A stretch of 64,000 nt of DNA from positions 62,001 to 126,000 of the forward strand of contig NZ_PUIV01000006.1 in NCBI RefSeq assembly GCF_003113265.1. Reading direction: 5' to 3'. Below, one piece after another: positions 50,048 to 60,281 of this stretch; positions within the stretch are counted from its first letter, which is position 1; every line of letters starts with the position of its first letter. The notes under the pieces were generated by a model, which did no database searches, was not told the origin of the DNA, and was given only the letters and a program-made list of their open reading frames with translations. Made by a program: the position numbers and the translations under genes. This stretch comes from Methylosinus sporium. GTDB lineage: Bacteria; Pseudomonadota; Alphaproteobacteria; Rhizobiales; Beijerinckiaceae.

Positions 50048-53000
50048 TCAGCTGCAGCCTGTGGTGCTGCCGCAGGTCTCGCATTTCAGGCATGTTCCAT
50101 TGCGCACGAGCGTGAAATTCGCGCATTCGGGGCAGGCTTCGCCGACATAGCCTTTCATCCGCGCTTCGGCGCGCTTGTCGGCGACGCTCTCCACCGGGCG
50201 CGTCGGCGCCGTCCAGCCGAGCTCGGACAAGGGCTGCTCCACTTCCTCGGCGGGGCTCTCGCGCAGCGCCGTCGCGCCGCCGCGCACCAGCATCAGCCGA
50301 TCCGTCTTGGAGCGCAGCAGGCCTTTCGAGACGATGGACGAAGCGCTCTCCGGCGCCTTGCCCTCATGCTCGCCCTTGCCGAGCACGTCATGGCCGATAT
50401 CCTCTGGCGACACATGGGCGAGGTCGTTGCGGCCGAGATAGGAGATCGCCAGCTCGCGGAACACATAGTCCAGAATGGAGGTGGCGTTCTTGATCGCGTC
50501 ATTGCCCTGCACGAAGCCCGCAGGCTCGAAGCGCGTGAAGGTGAAGGCGTCGACATATTCCTCGAGCGGCACGCCATATTGCAGGCCGAGCGAGATGGCG
50601 ATGGCGAAATTATTCATCAAGCTGCGGAAGGCCGCGCCTTCCTTGTGCATGTCGATGAAAATCTCGCCGAGGCGCCCGTCCACATATTCGCCCGTGCGCA
50701 GATAGACCTTATGGCCGCCGACGGCCGCCTTCTGCGTATAGCCTTTGCGGCGATCGGGCAGCTTCTCGCGCTCGCGCACCACTTGATGCACCACGCGCTC
50801 GACGATGCGCTCGGCGATGGCCGCCGCGCGCGCCGGCGCATTGGCGGAGATGATCTCCTCGGCGACTTCCTCCGCCTCGTCGTCCGCGTCGGAGACGAGC
50901 TGCGAGGAGAGCGGCTGCGACAGCTTGGAGCCGTCGCGATAGAGAGCGTTGGCTTTCAGCGCCAGCTTCCAGGACAGGAGATAAGCCGCCTCGCAATCCT
51001 CGATCGTGGCGTCATTGGGCATGTTGATCGTCTTGGAGATCGCGCCCGAGATGAAGGGCTGCGCCGCCGCCATCATGCGAATGTGGCTCTCGACCGAGAG
51101 ATAGCGCTTTCCCGTGCGCCCGCAGGGATTGGCGCAATCGAACACGGGATAGTGCTCCGTCTTCAAATGCGGCGCGCCCTCCAGAGTCATGGCGCCGCAA
51201 ATGTGGACATTGGCGGCCTCGATGTCCTGGCGCGAGAAGCCGAGATGGGTGAGCAGATCGAAGCTCGCATCTTCCAGCGCCGCCGCCGGAACCTTCAGCG
51301 CGCCGGTGAGGAAATCCGCGCCGAGCGTCCATTTGTTGAAGACGAATTTGATGTCGAAGGCGGAGGCCAGCGCCTTTTCCACCGTCTCGATCTTCTCGTC
51401 GGTGAAGCCGCGCGCGCGCAGTGAGGTCGTGTTGATCGCCGGGGCGTTGGAGAGCGAGGCGTGGCCGACGGCGTAAGCCTCGATCTCTGCGATCTCGGAC
51501 TCTCTATAGCCGAGGGCGCGCAGCGCTTCCGGCGCGGCGCGATTGACGATCTTCAAATAGCCGCCGCCGGCGAGCTTCTTGAATTTCACCAGAGCGAAAT
51601 CCGGCTCTATGCCGGTGGTGTCGCAATCCATGACGAGGCCGATCGTGCCGGTCGGCGCGACGACGGAGACTTGCGCATTGCGATAGCCATGCTCCTCGCC
51701 GAGCGCGAGCGCCTCGTCCCAGGCGCGCGTCGCGCGGGCGATGAGCGCCGCATCGGGGCAGGCGGCGTGGTCGAGCGGCACGGGCGCGGTCGCGAGGCCC
51801 TCATAGCCGGCGCGCTGGCCATGGGCGGCGCGGCGGTGATTGCGAATGACGCGCAGCATGGCTTCGCGATTGGCCTCGAAGCCCGAGAAGGGGCCGCGCT
51901 CCTTGGCCATTTCCGCCGAGGCGCGATAGGCGACGCCGGTCATGATCGCCGAGAGCGCGCCGCAGAGCGCACGGCCGGCCTCGCTGTCATAGGCGATGCC
52001 GGAGGACATCAGCAGGCCGCCGACATTGGCGTAGCCGAGGCCGAGCGTGCGATATTCGTAAGAAAGTTGCGCGATCTCCCGCGAAGGGAATTGCGCCATC
52101 AGCACGGAGATTTCCAGCACGATGGTCCACAGCCGCACGGCGTGCTCGTAGGAATCGACGTCGATGCGCTTCGTCTGCGGATCGCGGAACTGCAGCAGGT
52201 TCAGCGAGGCGAGATTGCAGGCCGTGTCGTCGAGGAACATATATTCCGAGCACGGATTGGAGGCGCGTATGGCGCCGCCGGCCGGGCAGGTGTGCCAATC
52301 GTTGATCGTCGTGTGGAACTGAATGCCGGGATCGGCCGAGGCCCAGGCGGCGTAGCCGATCTTCTCCCACAATTCGCGAGCCTTCAGCGTCTTGGACGGC
52401 TTGCCGTCGAGACGGCGCGTCAGCGTCCAATCGCCGTCGGTCTCCACCGACTTAAGGAATTCGTCGGTGACGCGCACGGTGTTGTTGGAGTTCTGGCCGG
52501 AGACGGTGAGATAGGCCTCGCTGTCCCAATCCGTGTCATAGGTGTCGAAGGAAATGTCCTTATAGCCCTGACGCGCGAATTGAATGACACGCTTGATGTA
52601 ATTGTCCGGCACCTCGGCGCGGCGTGCGGCTCTGATCTCGCGCTTCAGCGCAGGGTTCTTCTCCGGGTCGAAGCAGTCGAAGCCCGGCCCCTCGCAATTG
52701 ACGCAGGCGCGCAGCACGGCTTTCAGATGCTTCTTGACGATCTTGGAGCCGGCGACGAGCGAGGCGACCTTCTCCTCCTCCTTCACCTTCCAATCGATGA
52801 AGGCCTCGATATCGGGATGGTCGACGTCGACCACTACCATTTTGGCGGCGCGGCGCGTCGTGCCGCCGGATTTGATCGCGCCCGCCGCGCGGTCGCCGAT
52901 CTTCAGGAAGGACATGAGGCCGGAGGAGGAGCCGCCGCCCGAGAGCTTTTCCTTCTCGCCGCGGAGCTTGGAAAAATTGGAGCCGGTGCCGGAGCCATAT

Positions 53001-53677
53001 TTGAACAGGCGCGCCTCGCGCACCCAAAGATCCATTATGCCGCCGTCATTGACGAGATCGTCCTCCACCGACTGGATGAAGCAGGCGTGCGGCTGCGGAT
53101 GCTCATAGGCGGTCTTGGACTTGGTCAGCTTGCCGGTTTGATAATCGACATAGAAGTGGCCCTGGCTGGGGCCGTCGACGCCATAGGCCCAATGCAGGCC
53201 GGTGTTGAACCATTGCGGCGAATTGGGCGCCGCCATCTGGCGGGCCAGCATGTAGCGCAATTCGTCCTGAAAGGCGGAGGCGTCCTCCTCCGTGTCGAAA
53301 TAGCCGCCCTTCCAGCCCCAATAGGCCCAGGCGCCGGCGAGACGGTCGAACACCTCGCGCGCCGAGGTCTCGGAGGAATAGCGCTCCGCCTTGGGCAGAA
53401 GGGCGAGCGCCTCCGAATCGGGAATGGAGCGCCACAGGAAGCTCGGAACCTCGTGCTCCTCGACGCGCTTCAGCCGCGCCGGCACGCCGGCCTTGCGGAA
53501 ATATTTCTGCGCCAGCACGTCGACGGCGACCTGGCTCCAATCGGCCGGCGCGTCGATGTTCTCGAGCGAGAACACCACCGAGCCGTCAGGATTGCGGATC
53601 TCGCTACGCGCCGCGCGAAACTCGATATCCGCATAAGGGGACTGTCCGGCTCTGGTGTGGCGTCGGTCGATCTTCAT
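50048..53677 (-). CDS. nrdJ: Class II B12-dependent ribonucleotide reductase
   Basis: 1209 residues. The class II core includes [20 protein letters not shown] with the active-site N-P-C-x-[32 protein letters not shown] and [12 protein letters not shown]. The C-terminus (about 1178-1209) is a zinc-ribbon region, [20 protein letters not shown] followed by CGSTTGC, that carries the redox Cys pair. Adenosylcobalamin-dependent, works with or without oxygen. Length and zinc ribbon match the large alphaproteobacterial NrdJ. No NrdR box or cobalamin riboswitch was recognised upstream. Confidence 0.95.
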   Translation of the reverse strand: MKIDRRHTRAGQSPYADIEFRAARSEIRNPDGSVVFSLENIDAPADWSQVAVDVLAQKYFRKAGVPARLKRVEEHEVPSFLWRSIPDSEALALLPKAERYSSETSAREVFDRLAGAWAYWGWKGGYFDTEEDASAFQDELRYMLARQMAAPNSPQWFNTGLHWAYGVDGPSQGHFYVDYQTGKLTKSKTAYEHPQPHACFIQSVEDDLVNDGGIMDLWVREARLFKYGSGTGSNFSKLRGEKEKLSGGGSSSGLMSFLKIGDRAAGAIKSGGTTRRAAKMVVVDVDHPDIEAFIDWKVKEEEKVASLVAGSKIVKKHLKAVLRACVNCEGPGFDCFDPEKNPALKREIRAARRAEVPDNYIKRVIQFARQGYKDISFDTYDTDWDSEAYLTVSGQNSNNTVRVTDEFLKSVETDGDWTLTRRLDGKPSKTLKARELWEKIGYAAWASADPGIQFHTTINDWHTCPAGGAIRASNPCSEYMFLDDTACNLASLNLLQFRDPQTKRIDVDSYEHAVRLWTIVLEISVLMAQFPSREIAQLSYEYRTLGLGYANVGGLLMSSGIAYDSEAGRALCGALSAIMTGVAYRASAEMAKERGPFSGFEANREAMLRVIRNHRRAAHGQRAGYEGLATAPVPLDHAACPDAALIARATRAWDEALALGEEHGYRNAQVSVVAPTGTIGLVMDCDTTGIEPDFALVKFKKLAGGGYLKIVNRAAPEALRALGYRESEIAEIEAYAVGHASLSNAPAINTTSLRARGFTDEKIETVEKALASAFDIKFVFNKWTLGADFLTGALKVPAAALEDASFDLLTHLGFSRQDIEAANVHICGAMTLEGAPHLKTEHYPVFDCANPCGRTGKRYLSVESHIRMMAAAQPFISGAISKTINMPNDATIEDCEAAYLLSWKLALKANALYRDGSKLSQPLSSQLVSDADDEAEEVAEEIISANAPARAAAIAERIVERVVHQVVREREKLPDRRKGYTQKAAVGGHKVYLRTGEYVDGRLGEIFIDMHKEGAAFRSLMNNFAIAISLGLQYGVPLEEYVDAFTFTRFEPAGFVQGNDAIKNATSILDYVFRELAISYLGRNDLAHVSPEDIGHDVLGKGEHEGKAPESASSIVSKGLLRSKTDRLMLVRGGATALRESPAEEVEQPLSELGWTAPTRPVESVADKRAEARMKGYVGEACPECANFTLVRNGTCLKCETCGSTTGCS

Positions 53678-54195
53678 CTCGTCCTATTCCTCGAAAAATA
53701 TGCGCGCGAAACCGCGCGCGGCCGCTGGCGTCGGCCGTGTGGAAGCGTCGATTTTGTGGGACTCTACGTGGGGAAACGCAGATACCGACGCCTCGCCGCG
53801 ATAAAAGGGCCGCCGTCGCGACGAGGCGCGCAGCGCGGGCGAGCATCGAGGCGAGCGCCGCCCGTTCGGGGCGCGCTGCCGGGCCTCTTCGATCTTCCGT
53901 CGCTGCGTCATAGGTGACACTCCGACAGTGCGTCAGTCCGGGGACGGCGTCAAGATATGGTGTGACTAATTAATTTGGTGACAACATGTTGCAGAAAGTC
54001 GTGGATTATGGGGAGAAGCCGACTCGGGCGTGGCTGTGAGAGTCGACGCGCGCGCCATTTTCGGCAAGGCGGCCCGATCGGGATGATTCTCCCATTCGAT
54101 TTTCCTCGTCTTGACGTGGCGGGGCGCGGAGGAGTTAGTTGCGCGCTGGCGGCGCCGGGGCAATAGGCGCCAGAAAGGCCTTCAGGAGGTTAGTC
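53678..54195. other. Divergent control region for nrdJ and MxaD-like gene
   Basis: 518 bases without a convincing gene. Features: GCGCGCG-AAAC-CGCGCGC hairpin at 53702-53719 in the nrdJ leader, AATTAATT at 53968-53975 and palindrome CAACATGTTG at 53982-53991 in an AT-rich patch that probably holds promoters. A 78-codon minus frame (53684-53920) lacks family features. Confidence 0.45.
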
Positions 54196-54741
54196 ATGTC
54201 ATTCGTCGTCGCGCGCCGGGGGTTCCTGGCCGCCTTGTCGCTAGCAGCTCTGGCCTCGTCGGCCGCGCTCGCTCACGGCCCCTCGCGCCAGAAGGTGACG
54301 GAGACGATCGAGATCGCCGCTCCGGCCGAGAAGGTCTGGGCCATCGTCGGCAATTTCCAGGATCTGAGCTGGCTCCCGCCCGTCGCCAAGACAGAAGGGC
54401 AGGGCGGCAACACGCCCGACAAGGCGACGCGCCATCTCACGCTGAAGAATGGCGGCGAGATCGACGAGTTGCTCACCAAATATGACGAAAAGGACTTCTC
54501 GCTCGCCTATCGCATCGAGAAGGTCGATGTGAAGATCCTGCCGGTGAACAATTACTCCTCGACGATCACGGTGAAGCCGCAGGGCGACAAGAGCGTCGTC
54601 GAATGGCGCGGCGCCTTCTACCGCGGCTTCCCCAACAACGACCCGCCGCCGGAACTCTCGGACGAGGCGGCTCTGAAGGCCGTGACCGATCTCTACAAGG
54701 CCGGCCTCGCCTCGCTGAAGGCCAAGGTCGAAGGCAAGTGA
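54196..54741 (+). CDS. MxaD-like SRPBCC protein, secreted
   Basis: 181 residues from the ATG at 54196, AGGAGG upstream. Signal peptide with Arg pair (VARRGFLAALSLAALASSAA then LA). Mature part begins HGPSRQKVTETIEIAAPAEK and continues VWAIVGNFQDLSWLPPVAKT, the SRPBCC lipid- or ligand-binding fold. HGPxxQKVxExxEI with VWAxVGxF is characteristic of MxaD, which in methylotrophs aids methanol dehydrogenase to cytochrome cL interaction. Overlaps the next gene by four bases (GTGA). No mxa or xox structural gene is in the window. Confidence 0.75.
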   Translation: MSFVVARRGFLAALSLAALASSAALAHGPSRQKVTETIEIAAPAEKVWAIVGNFQDLSWLPPVAKTEGQGGNTPDKATRHLTLKNGGEIDELLTKYDEKDFSLAYRIEKVDVKILPVNNYSSTITVKPQGDKSVVEWRGAFYRGFPNNDPPPELSDEAALKAVTDLYKAGLASLKAKVEGK

Positions 54742-55694
54742 TCGTCAAATCCTGGGGCAGGGCGGCGCGCGCCGCCCTTCTCGGGCTCGTTCTCGCTTCG
54801 CCCGCGGGAGCGGACGAGGCTTTCGTCACCAATCAGGGCAGCGGCGATCTCACCATCGTCGATCTTTCGACCATGGCGCCCGTCGCGACCCTGCCGATCG
54901 GCGGCAAGCCGGCCGGCGTCGCCGTCTCGGCGGATGGCGCGCGCGCCTATGTGACCAGCCCGGAAGGCAAATATCTCTCCGTCGTCGACACGCGCGAGCG
55001 GCGCGTCCTGCGCAAGATCCCGCTCGAGGGCGGTCCGCTCGGCCTCGCCGTCGCGCCGGACGGCAAGCGCGTCTATGTCGCCGATATGTACGAGCAGCGG
55101 CTCTTTTCGGTCGATCCAGAGTCGGGCGTCGTCGCCACGGCGCAAGTCGGCGTCACGCCCTCGGGCGTCGCGGTGACGCCGGACGGAAAGACGATCCTCG
55201 TCGCGATTCGCGACGCCAATAAAATCGCCTTTGTCGATGCGGCGTCCTTTCAAAAGCTCGGCGAGCTCGAGGTCGGCCGCCATCCTTTCGGCGTCACCAT
55301 CGACGCGGACGGAAAGCGCGCCTATTCCGCCAATGTCGAATCGGACGATGTCAGCATCATCGATCTTTCGAGCCGGCGCGTCATCGCCAGGGTGAAGGTC
55401 GGCAAGCGGCCCTATTGCGTGGCGCTGGCGCAGGGCAGGGGCTTCGTCACCGACCAATATGCGGAATCGGTCAGCGTCTTCGATCTTTCGACCTTCGCGC
55501 CGGTGGCGCAGGTGAAGGTCGGCGAATATCCAGAGGGCATCGGCGCGAGCCGGGACGGCAAGACCATCTATGTCGCCAACTGGTTCACCAATGAGTTCTG
55601 GTCGATCGCCGCCGACAGCCTGAAAGTGGTCGCCAAGGCCAAGACCGGCGACGGCCCGCGCGCCTTCGGGGCTTTCATCCGCGCGACGAATTGA
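54738..55694 (+). CDS. YVTN beta-propeller protein, periplasmic
   Basis: 318 residues from a GTG at 54738. Signal peptide (ARAALLGLVLASPAGADEAF). Seven-bladed propeller from repeats of the YVTN type: AFVTNQGSGDLTIVDLSTMA, YVTSPEGKYLSVVDTR, VYVADMYEQRLFSVD, YSANVESDDVSIIDL, FVTDQYAESVSVFDL, YVANWFTNEFW. Many relatives are encoded next to PQQ-dependent alcohol dehydrogenases. Coupled to the MxaD-like gene, so it may bind or chaperone a periplasmic dehydrogenase. The last 20 bases overlap the convergent monooxygenase gene. Confidence 0.8.
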   Translation: MIVKSWGRAARAALLGLVLASPAGADEAFVTNQGSGDLTIVDLSTMAPVATLPIGGKPAGVAVSADGARAYVTSPEGKYLSVVDTRERRVLRKIPLEGGPLGLAVAPDGKRVYVADMYEQRLFSVDPESGVVATAQVGVTPSGVAVTPDGKTILVAIRDANKIAFVDAASFQKLGELEVGRHPFGVTIDADGKRAYSANVESDDVSIIDLSSRRVIARVKVGKRPYCVALAQGRGFVTDQYAESVSVFDLSTFAPVAQVKVGEYPEGIGASRDGKTIYVANWFTNEFWSIAADSLKVVAKAKTGDGPRAFGAFIRATN

Positions 55695-56889
55695 CATGCT
55701 CCGGCCGCACGCCGAGGCCGACCAGCCGCGCCGGAATTTGCCGTAGGACCGGGAAGACGTCCAGAAGCCGCAGCGCCAATGGCGGGTCGAAAGGCTTGTC
55801 CGCGGCGAGCACATTGCTGATCACGCGATTTTGAATGAAGAGCTGCAGCCGCTGCGTCATCCGCGCCGGAAATTCCCGGCGCTTCTGCACGGCGCCGACA
55901 TCCGCGTCGGTCAGCGTTCCATCGCGCAGCTTTTCGGCGAGCAGATTGGCGGTCGCCACGGCGTCCTGAATCGCCAGATTGACGCCCACGCCGCCGACAG
56001 GCGACATCGCATGGGCGGCGTCGCCGATGCAGAGCAGGCCCGGCCGGCTCCAATTCTTCAAGCGATCGACCTGCACGGTCAGCAGATTCACATCCTCCCA
56101 ATCGCGCAAATCCTCGACGCGATCGGCGAGAAAGGGAACGCAATCGGCGATGGCGTGACGAAATTCGTCGATCCGGCGGCCGCGCAGCGCCTGCGCTCGG
56201 CCCTTGGGGATCACATAGCCGATCTGCCAATAGGCGCCGCGCTCGATCATCGCCACCATGCGCCCGGGCGCGACGCGGCCGAATGTCTCCTCCGGGTCGT
56301 CCGCCTCGCGCCGCAGCTTGAACCACAGCACATCCATCGGCGCGCCGAAATCCTCGACCTCGAGGCCTGCCGATTCGCGCATTCGCGACGTCCGCCCATC
56401 CGCGGCGATGGTGAGATCGGCTCGGATCTCGAGCGGCCCCTCCGGCCCCGTGGCGCGCACGCCGACGATGCGGCCGTCCTCCTCGACGAGGCCCTCGGCG
56501 GCAGTCTGCATCAGCAAGCGGAAATTTTGCAGCTTCTTCGCCTCGCCGGCGATGAAGTCCAGAAAATCCCACTGCGGCATGAAGGCGACGAATTTGCACA
56601 AGGTCGGCAGGCCGCGGAAATCGGCGATGACGAATTTGCGGTCCCCCAGAAAGGCCGAGAGCTGAAACGCCTTGCGATGCGGCAGCTTCAGAAACTCTTG
56701 CAGCAGGCCGAGCTCGAAGACGAGTTGAAGCGTCGAGGGGTGGATCGTGTCGCCGCGAAAATCACGCAGGAAATCCGCGTGCTTTTCGAGGACGATCGTC
56801 TCGACGCCGGCGCGGGCGAGCAGAAAACCCGCCATCAGCCCCGCCGGGCCGCCGCCGACGACACAGCATTTCGCGGAAATCGTCGCCAT
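55675..56889 (-). CDS. FAD-dependent monooxygenase (PHBH-type)
   Basis: 404 residues from the ATG at 56889. FAD motif CCVVGGGPAGLMAGFLLARA, then DG motif TIAADGRTSRMRESAGLEVE, and GDAAHAMSPVGGVGVNLAIQ binding FAD ribityl. This is the flavin hydroxylase fold used in aromatic, ubiquinone or tetracycline hydroxylation. No substrate genes nearby. It follows pstS on the same strand by 50 bases. Confidence 0.85.
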   Translation of the reverse strand: MATISAKCCVVGGGPAGLMAGFLLARAGVETIVLEKHADFLRDFRGDTIHPSTLQLVFELGLLQEFLKLPHRKAFQLSAFLGDRKFVIADFRGLPTLCKFVAFMPQWDFLDFIAGEAKKLQNFRLLMQTAAEGLVEEDGRIVGVRATGPEGPLEIRADLTIAADGRTSRMRESAGLEVEDFGAPMDVLWFKLRREADDPEETFGRVAPGRMVAMIERGAYWQIGYVIPKGRAQALRGRRIDEFRHAIADCVPFLADRVEDLRDWEDVNLLTVQVDRLKNWSRPGLLCIGDAAHAMSPVGGVGVNLAIQDAVATANLLAEKLRDGTLTDADVGAVQKRREFPARMTQRLQLFIQNRVISNVLAADKPFDPPLALRLLDVFPVLRQIPARLVGLGVRPEHVNSSRG

Positions 56890-56939
56890 CGGCCGCTCCC
56901 TGAATCGAAGGCCGCCAGCGGGCCCCTTCGCCTTTATGG

Positions 56940-57986
56940 TCAGTTCAGCAGCGGTTTTCCATTCGCATCCTTCACATTGGCCGCCCAGCTCTTGCGGATG
57001 AGAGTCACAACGGAGGGCGGCATGGGCTCGAAATCGAGCTCTTCGGCCGCCGCTGCGCCTTTGGCGAAGGCCCAGTCGAAGAATTTCAGGGCCTCCAGCG
57101 CCGCCGCCGAATCCTGCGGCTGCTTGGGCAGCAGAATGAAGGTCGCCGCCGCGATCGGCCAGGAGGCGGCGCCCGGCTGCCCGGTGAGCAGGCGGAAAAA
57201 GCCCGGCGCGCTCGCCCAATCGGCGTTGGCGGCGGCGGCCTCGAAGCTCTCCTTGCCCGGCGCGACGATCTTGCCGTCGCTGTTCACCAGGCTGACGGTG
57301 GTGAGCTGGTTCTGCCTGGCGTAGGCGAATTCCACATAGCCGATGGCGCCCTTCGTCGTGGCGACATTATTGGCGACGCCTTCATTTCCCTTGGCGCCGA
57401 GGCCGAGCGGCCATTCCACGGCGACGTTCTCGCCGACCTTCTCCTTCCAATCGGCGGAGACGCGGGAGAGATAATCGGTGAAGCAGAAAGTGGTGCCGGA
57501 GCCGTCGGAGCGATGCACGACGACGATCGGCTTCGCCGGCAGAGTGAGCTTCGGATTGCGGGCGCGGATCGCCGGATCGTCCCAAAGCTTGATCTCGCCG
57601 AGGTAGATGCGGGCGAGGAGCGGCCCGTCGAGGACGAGTTCATTGGCTCCGATCCCATCCAAATTGACGACGGGGGTGACGCCGCCCACCACTTGCGGCC
57701 ATTGGATGAGCCCGGCGGCGTCGAGTTCCTTCGCCGTCAGCGGCTGGTCGGAGGCGCCGAAAGTGACGGTGCGCGCCTTGATCTGCCGTATGCCGCCGCC
57801 CGAGCCGATCGATTGATAATTGACGCGATTGCCGGTTTCCTTCGAATAGCTCTGCGCCCATTTGGCGTAGACGGGCAGGGGAAAAGTCGCGCCGGCGCCG
57901 GAAATATCGAGGGCGCGCGCGCTCCCCATGGAAAGGATTGCCGCTAGCGCGGCGTGAACAATGAGCCTCGAAGCCTTGGAAATCAT
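56940..57986 (-). CDS. pstS: Phosphate ABC transporter substrate-binding protein PstS
   Basis: 348 residues from the ATG at 57986. Signal peptide (LIVHAALAAILSMGSARA). GAGATFPLPVYAKWAQSYSK, YQSIGSGGGIRQI, TFGASDQPLTAKEL, and PIVVVHRSDGSGTTFCFTDY are the PstS phosphate-binding sequence. Periplasmic phosphate capture for the Pst transporter. No pstC, pstA, pstB or phoU gene is present nearby, so the operon is split or this is an additional copy. Confidence 0.93.
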   Translation of the reverse strand: MISKASRLIVHAALAAILSMGSARALDISGAGATFPLPVYAKWAQSYSKETGNRVNYQSIGSGGGIRQIKARTVTFGASDQPLTAKELDAAGLIQWPQVVGGVTPVVNLDGIGANELVLDGPLLARIYLGEIKLWDDPAIRARNPKLTLPAKPIVVVHRSDGSGTTFCFTDYLSRVSADWKEKVGENVAVEWPLGLGAKGNEGVANNVATTKGAIGYVEFAYARQNQLTTVSLVNSDGKIVAPGKESFEAAAANADWASAPGFFRLLTGQPGAASWPIAAATFILLPKQPQDSAAALEALKFFDWAFAKGAAAAEELDFEPMPPSVVTLIRKSWAANVKDANGKPLLN

Positions 57987-58227
57987 GCGGCCGTCCCTTG
58001 GAATTTCGACGCGAGGCTCTTGTCCGCGAGAGCTGGAAGTCAATGGTTTCAGCTCTCTGCGGCGCGCCTTGGCGGCGCGGCGGCTGTCGTCTTTCTGTCA
58101 CACGCCTCCTTTTCCACGACTTCGCGCCAAAAGCAAAGCTCACGACGCGGAAGTGGCGCGCCCGACTGGACATTGCGCCGTCTTGACGCAATAAGGAGCC
58201 ACGCAAACATTCTTGGACGCTTCCGAC

Positions 58228-58635
58228 ATGTCCTACATCATTCGCTTCTTCACCTGGTGGAACCGGGCGACGCTCAGCACGGGCCTGTGGACGCTGCTCT
58301 ATGGTGAGCGCGTCGGGACGGATGAGTTCGGCAACGTCTATTACCGCCGCCGCGGCGGCAAGAAGGACAAGGCGCTCGGCTTCGAGCGCCGCTGGGTCAT
58401 CTATAAGGGCTATGCCGAGGGCTCGGCGACGCCGCCCGGCTGGTATGGCTGGCTGCACCACACGGTCGACACGCCGCCCACCCAGGAGAAATACGCGCCG
58501 AAGGAATGGGAGCTTCCCTATCGCCCCAATCTGACCGGCACTTCTGCCGCTTATCATCCGCCTGGTTCGATCCTGGCGGAGGGCCGCCGCGCTCCCGCCG
58601 GCGGCGACTATCAGGCCTGGACCCCCGAGGCTTGA
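58228..58635 (+). CDS. NADH:ubiquinone oxidoreductase subunit NDUFA12
   Basis: 135 residues from the ATG at 58228. [68 protein letters not shown] and [12 protein letters not shown] form the NDUFA12/B17.2 accessory subunit pattern found in mitochondria and alphaproteobacteria. It packs on the matrix-side arm of complex I. Complete and typically positioned upstream of the DUF2155 gene. Confidence 0.93.
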   Translation: MSYIIRFFTWWNRATLSTGLWTLLYGERVGTDEFGNVYYRRRGGKKDKALGFERRWVIYKGYAEGSATPPGWYGWLHHTVDTPPTQEKYAPKEWELPYRPNLTGTSAAYHPPGSILAEGRRAPAGGDYQAWTPEA

Positions 58636-58753
58636 GGCGAGACGGTCGCGGCTTCGCCCGCGACCATCGATCCGCCACGCTCTTCCTATTCAACGACGGC
58701 GCATGAGGCGCGGGCGGCCGGCCCGAGCCAGAGATCGGAAACGAGACCCGATT

Positions 58754-59422
58754 ATGATCTCCCGCTGCTTCCGCCTGCGTTTCGCTCTGTCCGGGGCCGC
58801 CTTGCTCATTGGCCTCGGCGCGGCGGCCGCCGATCCGATCCGCAATCCGACCGCTATATTCGCCGGGCTCGACAAGACGACCGGCCGAATCATCAATTTC
58901 GACGTCGCTATAGACGAGACCGTGCAATTCGGCTCGCTGCAGGTGACGCCCCGCGTCTGCAACACGCGTCCCCAGACCGAAGCCCCTCAGACAACGGGAT
59001 TCGTCGAGGTCGACGAGCAGGATACGGGGAAGAACGAGGCCAAGCGGATTTTCTCCGGCTGGATGTTCGCCGCGAGCCCCGGCCTGCATGGCGTCGAGCA
59101 TCCCGTCTATGACGTCTGGCTGGTCGATTGCCGCGGCGGCAAGGAGACGGTTCAGGCTCCCGCGAGCGAGCCCGCCGCCCCGGCCGCTCCGCAGGAGAAG
59201 AAGCGCTCCCGCTCGCGCAAGGTGGAGCCAATCGCCCCCGTTCCGGTCGAGGCGGCGCCGATCGGGCCGCGCGATTCGGTTCCGCCAGAGGGCGCGAAGG
59301 CCCCGGAGAGCGCCGAGCCCGCGGCCGCGGCGCCGGCCGAAAAGCCCAAGAAGAAGAAAAAGAAGCCGTCGGCTCAGCAGGCTCCGGCGCCCGCTACGGC
59401 TCCATCGCCTTTTCCGTTCTGA
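58754..59422 (+). CDS. DUF2155 periplasmic protein
   Basis: 222 residues from the ATG at 58754. Signal peptide (LSGAALLIGLGAAAAD). AIFAGLDKTTGRIINFDVAI, ETVQFGSLQVTPRVCNTRP, FSGWMFAASPGLHGVEHPVY and DVWLVDC make the DUF2155 core, whose usual place is after the NDUFA12 gene. The C-terminal 85 residues are Pro/Ala/Lys-rich, including a run of Lys. Function unknown. The last 29 bases overlap the convergent aat gene. Confidence 0.85.
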   Translation: MISRCFRLRFALSGAALLIGLGAAAADPIRNPTAIFAGLDKTTGRIINFDVAIDETVQFGSLQVTPRVCNTRPQTEAPQTTGFVEVDEQDTGKNEAKRIFSGWMFAASPGLHGVEHPVYDVWLVDCRGGKETVQAPASEPAAPAAPQEKKRSRSRKVEPIAPVPVEAAPIGPRDSVPPEGAKAPESAEPAAAAPAEKPKKKKKKPSAQQAPAPATAPSPFPF

Positions 59423-60101
59423 TCTCCGGCTCCCGCCGCAATATGGCGACGATCTCGCGTCCGGGCACGGGCGAATCGTCCGGCCAGGCGGCGAAGCGGG
59501 CCGGAGCCGACAAAGCCTCTTCCAAAAGCCCATGATAGGCGTCGCGGCCTATCTCGATCGCCCCGAGCGAGGCCAGATGCGTGGTTATGAATTGCGTGTC
59601 GAGCAGGCGGAAGCCGCCTTTGACCAGCCGCGCGACGAGATGCGCCAGCGCCACCTTGGAGGCGTCGGTCTCGACGTGGAACATGCTCTCGCCGAAAAAA
59701 GCGGCGCGCATGGAGACGCCATAGAGGCCGCCGACCAGCCGCCCCTCCCGCCAGCACTCGACCGTATGGGCGAAGCCCATGTCGAACAGCTTGCGATAGA
59801 GCCGCTTGATCTCAGAATTGATCCAAGTGTTCTCGCGCTTGGGCGCGGAGGCGGCGCAAGCCGCTATCACGGCGTCGAAATCCGTATCGACCCGGACCTC
59901 GAAATGGTCCGAGCGAATGGTTTTGGCGAGCGAACGCGAGACCTTGAACGCATCCAGCGGGAAAATGGCGCGCTCCTGGGGGTCGACCCAGAAAAGCTGC
60001 TCTTCGTCGGCGCTTTCCGCCATAGGGAAAAGGCCGATCGAATAGGCGCGCAGCAGGATCTGCGGCGTGATGGCGTAATCTGCGTGTGAAGGGCGCGACA
60101 T
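59394..60101 (-). CDS. aat: Leucyl/phenylalanyl-tRNA-protein transferase
   Basis: 235 residues from the ATG at 60101. ILLRAYSIGLFPMAESADEE and LFWVDPQERAIFPLDAFKVS at the N-terminus and LVGGLYGVSMRAAFFGESMF followed by LLDTQFITTHLASLGAIEI are the Aat signature. It adds Leu or Phe to proteins with N-terminal Lys/Arg so they are degraded by ClpAP (N-end rule). Convergent with the DUF2155 gene. Confidence 0.95.
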   Translation of the reverse strand: MSRPSHADYAITPQILLRAYSIGLFPMAESADEEQLFWVDPQERAIFPLDAFKVSRSLAKTIRSDHFEVRVDTDFDAVIAACAASAPKRENTWINSEIKRLYRKLFDMGFAHTVECWREGRLVGGLYGVSMRAAFFGESMFHVETDASKVALAHLVARLVKGGFRLLDTQFITTHLASLGAIEIGRDAYHGLLEEALSAPARFAAWPDDSPVPGREIVAILRREPEIRTEKAMEP

Positions 60102-60281
60102 TTCGCAGATTGTAGCGCAATGCGCGCCGGAATCGAGAGCGTTCCACTCCAGGTGAGCGGAGATCGAGCGCGAATGCGCTCGGCCCCCTCGTCTTCGTCG
60201 TTGAACCCCGCCCCGTCCAGCTATCGCTGGCCGACCCTCCGAAGGGGAGGGTGGATAGGCCCCGCCGCGTCTTCGGCGTCG

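Noticed and set aside
51461-53917. An 818-codon plus-strand frame
   Set aside because: Lies opposite nrdJ, which has complete catalytic motifs and zinc ribbon.
53684-53920. 78-codon minus frame just before nrdJ
   Set aside because: Arg/Pro-rich translation, no ribosome binding site that stands out, no family resemblance.
53678-54195. Cobalamin riboswitch upstream of nrdJ
   Set aside because: No B12-box GCCACTG-type sequence or characteristic stem arrangement was found on the minus strand.
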